DNA from: Caulobacter segnis
GTDB taxonomy: Bacteria > Pseudomonadota > Alphaproteobacteria > Caulobacterales > Caulobacteraceae
Length of the DNA stretch: 64,000 bases
NCBI RefSeq assembly: GCF_029543125.1
Contig: NZ_JARQWW010000003.1
Location: 434,001-498,000, forward strand
Reading direction: 5' to 3'
Made by a program: the position numbers and the translations under genes. Numbering within the stretch: position 1 is the stretch's first letter; each line of letters opens with the position of its first letter. Below the pieces are notes generated by a model. The model was not told the origin of the DNA. It saw only the letters and a program-made list of their open reading frames with translations, and did no database searches. Below, piece after piece: positions 60,762 to 64,000 of the stretch.

Positions 60762-63208
60762 GCCGGGGCGAACTCCATGCGGCGGCTGAGCGGATTGAAT
60801 TCGTCGGCGTCGCGGCCTGCCACGCGCTCGGCCCAGGGGTCGATCCTTGAAAAGCGCTGCGAATAGGCGAAGCGGTCGTAGAGCGCCTGGCGCAGGCCCT
60901 CGTCCTCTACATGCCGGCGGATGTGCTCGAGGCCGACCCGATCCACCCACTTGTAGATGCGCTCCAGGTAAAAGCCCTCCTCACGATAGAGCTGGGTCGC
61001 CGCGCAGATCACCCAAAGGGCCTCGCGCTCTCCGACGGCCTTGGTCAGCAGTTGCGTGCCCTGGATGTGCAGCCCGGCAGCGCCGCCGATGTGGATCTCG
61101 TAACCGCTGTCGACGCAGACCACGCCGATGTCCTTGCAGGTGGCTTCGGCGCAGTTTCGAGGGCAGCCCGAGACCGCAAGCTTCAGCTTGGCGGGGGTCC
61201 AGGAGCCCCACATGAACTTCTCAAGCCGCACCCCAAGGCCGGTGGAGTCCTGCGTGCCGAACCTGCACCAGTCGGATCCCACGCAGGTTTTGACGGTGCG
61301 CAGGCCTTTTGCGTAGGCGTGTCCGCTGACCAAGCCCGCAGCGTTCAGATCTGACCAGACCGCCGGGAGGTCATCCTTGCGCACGCCAAGAAGATCGATG
61401 CGCTGGCCGCCGGTCACCTTCACCGACGGGATAGCGAACTTATCGACCACATCGGCGATGGCGCGAAGTTCCGCGGCGCTGGTCATGCCGCCCCACATGC
61501 GGGGGACGACCGAATAGGTGCCGTCCTTTTGGATGTTGGCGTGGACGCGCTCATTGATGAAGCGCGACTGCTTGTCGTCGCGGTACTCGCCGGGCCAGGC
61601 GCAGAGCAGGTAGTAGTTCAGCGCCGGCCGGCAGCTGGCGCAGCCGTCGGGGGTGGTCCACTCCAAGGCCTGAAAGACCGCGTGCAGCGATTTGAGCCCG
61701 AGATCCACGATCGCTCGCCGGGCATGCTCATGGCCATGATGCGTGCAGCCGCAGACCGGCTTTGGACCCGCCTGCGTCTTGAACCCGTCGCCCAAGGTGA
61801 GCTTGAGCAGCTTCTCAACGAGGGGCGTGCAGGAGCCGCAGGAAGCCGAGGCCTTGGTGACAGCCTTGACCGCATCAAGCGTATTGAGGCCTTGGCCCGT
61901 AACCGCCGCTACGATCGCGCCCTTGCAGACGCCGTTGCAGCCGCAGACTTCGGTGTCGTCGGCCATGGCTGCAACGGCCGCGCTAGGGTCCAGACCTCGA
62001 AGGCCCTCCGTGGCGGCCTGACCGAAAATCAGGGTTTCTCGCATATCGGAGACCGCGGCGCCCGAGCGCATGAGGTCAAAGTACCAGCCGCCGTCGGCCG
62101 CCTCCCCAAAGAGCACCGCGCCGGCGAGGCGCCCCTCTTCTATAACGAGGCGCTTGTAGACGCCGCGCCCGGCGTCCCGAAAGACGATGTCCTCGCAGCC
62201 TTCACCGCCGGCGAAGCGGCCCGCCGAGAAGACTTCGACGCCTGAGACCTTCAGGCGTGTCGACAGCACCGTGCCTTCATAGGCGCCAAGACCGCCGGTG
62301 AGCCCGAGGGCGAGGCTCTTGCACATCTCCCAGATGGGCGCGACGAGCCCATAGATCTGGCCGCGGTGCTCAACGCATTCGCCGACGGCGAATATGTTCG
62401 GATCGGACGTACGCATGGCGTCGTCGACGACCACGCCGCGACCGATCTCAAGACCGGCGGCCCGGGCGAGCGCCACGTTCGGACGGATGCCGACCGCGAG
62501 AACGAGAAGCTCGCAAGGCAAGGTGCGGCCATCCTTCAATCGAAGGCCGGCCACTTGGCCATCGCGCCCGACAATTTCTTCGGATTGGGCGCCAAGGACG
62601 GTCTCGACGCCGCGAGCGCCAAGCGCTTCGGCGAGAAGATGGCCGGCCGACGGATCAAGTTGGCGCTCCATGAGCACGTCCATCAGATGGACGACGGTGG
62701 CCTCCATGCCCCTCCTGGCAAGACCGTAGGCCGCTTCGATCCCCAAGAGCCCGCCGCCGATCACCACGGCCCTGCCGCCTGCGTCCGCGGCCGCGACCAT
62801 GGCGTCGACGTCATCGAGGTCACGGAAGGCCACCACGCCTTTCAAGCCGATCCCCGGCAGGGGCAATCTGACGGGATCGGATCCTGTGGCGAGGATCAGC
62901 TTGTCGTAGGGCGCCGTGATGTCCCCTGCCCTGACCTGACGGGCCTGTGCGTCTATGGCGTCCACGGCTCGGCCGGCGTGCAGGGTGATGTTGTTGTCCT
63001 GGTACCAGGACAGGTCATTGATGATGATGTCCTCGAACCGCTTCTCGCCGGCCAGCACGGGCGACAGCATGATGCGGTCGTAGTTCACCCGGGGTTCGGC
63101 CCCGAAAATGGTGATCTCATAGCGGTCCGGGTCGCGCTTGAGAACTTCCTGAACCGCGCGGCATCCGGCCATGCCATTGCCGATGACGACGAGCTTTTGC
63201 TTGACCAT
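60758..63208 (-). CDS. nirB: NADH-dependent nitrite reductase large subunit NirB
   Basis: 816 aa. Start at 63208, preceded by AGGAGTACCGCC. FAD/NAD domains ('MVKQKLVVIGNGMAGCRAVQ', 'GRAVVIGGGLLGIEAAYGLA', 'PNIFAVGECVEHRGQIYGL'), two BFD-like 2Fe-2S segments ('CGCNGVCKGAIV', 'SASCGSCTPLVEKLL'; 'CGCTHHGHEHARRAI', 'DGCASCRPALNYYLL') and the siroheme/4Fe-4S region with Cys residues in 'KTCVGSDWCRFGTQDS' and 'AVSGCPRNCAEATCKDIG'. It reduces nitrite to ammonium. Siroheme supply is helped by CobA in the same operon. Confidence 0.94.
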   Translation of the reverse strand: MVKQKLVVIGNGMAGCRAVQEVLKRDPDRYEITIFGAEPRVNYDRIMLSPVLAGEKRFEDIIINDLSWYQDNNITLHAGRAVDAIDAQARQVRAGDITAPYDKLILATGSDPVRLPLPGIGLKGVVAFRDLDDVDAMVAAADAGGRAVVIGGGLLGIEAAYGLARRGMEATVVHLMDVLMERQLDPSAGHLLAEALGARGVETVLGAQSEEIVGRDGQVAGLRLKDGRTLPCELLVLAVGIRPNVALARAAGLEIGRGVVVDDAMRTSDPNIFAVGECVEHRGQIYGLVAPIWEMCKSLALGLTGGLGAYEGTVLSTRLKVSGVEVFSAGRFAGGEGCEDIVFRDAGRGVYKRLVIEEGRLAGAVLFGEAADGGWYFDLMRSGAAVSDMRETLIFGQAATEGLRGLDPSAAVAAMADDTEVCGCNGVCKGAIVAAVTGQGLNTLDAVKAVTKASASCGSCTPLVEKLLKLTLGDGFKTQAGPKPVCGCTHHGHEHARRAIVDLGLKSLHAVFQALEWTTPDGCASCRPALNYYLLCAWPGEYRDDKQSRFINERVHANIQKDGTYSVVPRMWGGMTSAAELRAIADVVDKFAIPSVKVTGGQRIDLLGVRKDDLPAVWSDLNAAGLVSGHAYAKGLRTVKTCVGSDWCRFGTQDSTGLGVRLEKFMWGSWTPAKLKLAVSGCPRNCAEATCKDIGVVCVDSGYEIHIGGAAGLHIQGTQLLTKAVGEREALWVICAATQLYREEGFYLERIYKWVDRVGLEHIRRHVEDEGLRQALYDRFAYSQRFSRIDPWAERVAGRDADEFNPLSRRMEFAPA

Positions 63209-63218
63209 GGCGGTACTC

Positions 63219-64000
63219 CTAGAGGCGCAGCGGCGCGGCGGCCGGACCGGATATCCCCGCCCATGTGCGCCTCCACCGGCCCTTGACCCCCGTGAGGCCA
63301 AGGAGCGCGATGAGGCAAAGCAGGGAGAAGGCCAAGATGCCGGCCTGATAGGATCCGGTCGCCTGTTTGGCCCAGCCCAGGCTGGAGGCGAGGTAGAAGC
63401 CCCCCAGCCCTCCGGTCATGCCCACTAGTCCGGTGACGACGCCGATCTCCTTGCCAAAGCGCTGAGGCGCAAGCTGGAAGACTGCTCCATTGCCGGCGCC
63501 CAGGACGATCATGGCCGACATGAGAACCATCAGAGCCATGTGCTCGTCGGCGGCTTGGAAGCTGGCCGCGGCTAGCAGCAAGGCGGCGAGCAGGTAGACA
63601 GCCGTCAAGGTGCGCACGCCGCCGAACCGGTCAGCCAGGCCTCCCCCGACCGGGCGGGCGAAGGAGCCGGCAAACACGCACGCGGCGGTGAACAAGCCGG
63701 CGGTCACGGCCGGCAGACCATATTCGGCGTTGAAGTAGATCGTCAGCGAGGACGACAGCCCCACAAAACCGCCGAAAGTGACGCCGTAGAGCGCCATGAG
63801 CCACCAGGCGTCCTTGATCTTGAGGACCTCAAGATACTGGGCGAGCGCCTTTGGCTGAGGCCGCGCCGGCGGGTCCTTGGCGAAGACCGCAAAGACGATG
63901 AAGGCGACCATCAGGGGCGCGACGGCCAGCCCGATGACGTTGGTCCATCCGAAGGCCTGCGCGAGCCCCGGCGCAAAGAGCGCCGCCAGAGCGGTTCCGG
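63219..64000 (-). CDS. NarK/NasA-type nitrate/nitrite MFS transporter, 5' end beyond the window
   Basis: At least 260 aa visible; the frame is open to the right edge, so the N-terminus is missing. 'GTALAALFAPGLAQAFGW' is a typical MFS nitrate-porter helix; the C-terminal half shows 'FTAACVFAGSFARPVGGGLA', 'DRFGGVRTLTAVYLLAALLL' and 'GKEIGVVTGLVGMTGGLGGF', the last matching the nitrate signature loop of NarK proteins. It imports nitrate and/or exports nitrite. It lies 10 bp upstream of NirB and leads this part of the nitrate operon. Confidence 0.88.
   Translation of the reverse strand, partial: GTALAALFAPGLAQAFGWTNVIGLAVAPLMVAFIVFAVFAKDPPARPQPKALAQYLEVLKIKDAWWLMALYGVTFGGFVGLSSSLTIYFNAEYGLPAVTAGLFTAACVFAGSFARPVGGGLADRFGGVRTLTAVYLLAALLLAAASFQAADEHMALMVLMSAMIVLGAGNGAVFQLAPQRFGKEIGVVTGLVGMTGGLGGFYLASSLGWAKQATGSYQAGILAFSLLCLIALLGLTGVKGRWRRTWAGISGPAAAPLRL

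Overview
The window looks like a chromosomal segment of a GC-rich alphaproteobacterium of the Caulobacteraceae type (Caulobacter, Brevundimonas, Phenylobacterium or Asticcacaulis). The TonB-dependent receptor is of the Xanthomonas/Caulobacter class, plant-polysaccharide genes are present, the efflux and chemotaxis genes are alphaproteobacterial in style, and nitrate is assimilated. This is inferred from gene content; no rRNA or tRNA lies in the window.

Layout. (1) 1-11086: a pectin utilisation locus, with a truncated LacI-family regulator, two palindromic operator candidates, a TonB-dependent receptor, a PL10 pectate lyase, a large alpha/beta hydrolase, a GH28 polygalacturonase and a CE8 pectinesterase, all on +. 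The receptor would import oligogalacturonides released by the exported enzymes. (2) 11083-16839 (-): a three-gene RND efflux operon. (3) 17372-27451 (-): a compact, mostly overlapping chemotaxis-type operon (soluble MCP, CheW, CheB, CheR, CheA, STAS, CheY, CheC, hybrid histidine kinase). (4) 28037-38587: a heavy-metal island on - (CzcI-like, CzcC, CzcB, CzcA, two short CDF exporters, a P1B-4 ATPase, DUF3703), bracketed by two same-orientation solo ends of an IS21-like element, with a decayed resolution site inside the left edge. (5) 38602-53606: a mobile and defence region, with a tyrosine recombinase, an AAA ATPase/subtilase pair resembling IetAS, a 1330-aa nuclease-STAND-repeat protein translationally coupled to a HEPN-like protein, a serine resolvase with its res site, a string of very small genes, and TniQ-TniB-TniA of a Tn5053/Tn402-like transposon. 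(6) 54043-56429: small hypothetical genes, one HEPN/AbiU2-like, and a frameshifted cupin pseudogene. (7) 56528-64000 (-): nitrate assimilation (NarK-type transporter, NirB, NirD, NasA, CobA, nitrate-reductase-associated protein).

The most interesting part is 40139-48186. Two independent candidate anti-phage or anti-plasmid modules sit face to face beside a Tn5053-like transposition module. The nSTAND protein has an N-terminal PD-(D/E)xK-like segment, and its coupled partner carries a canonical RN-x3-H motif, so the pair could combine DNA and RNA cleavage. All family assignments come from reading motifs by eye; no database or structure search was possible.
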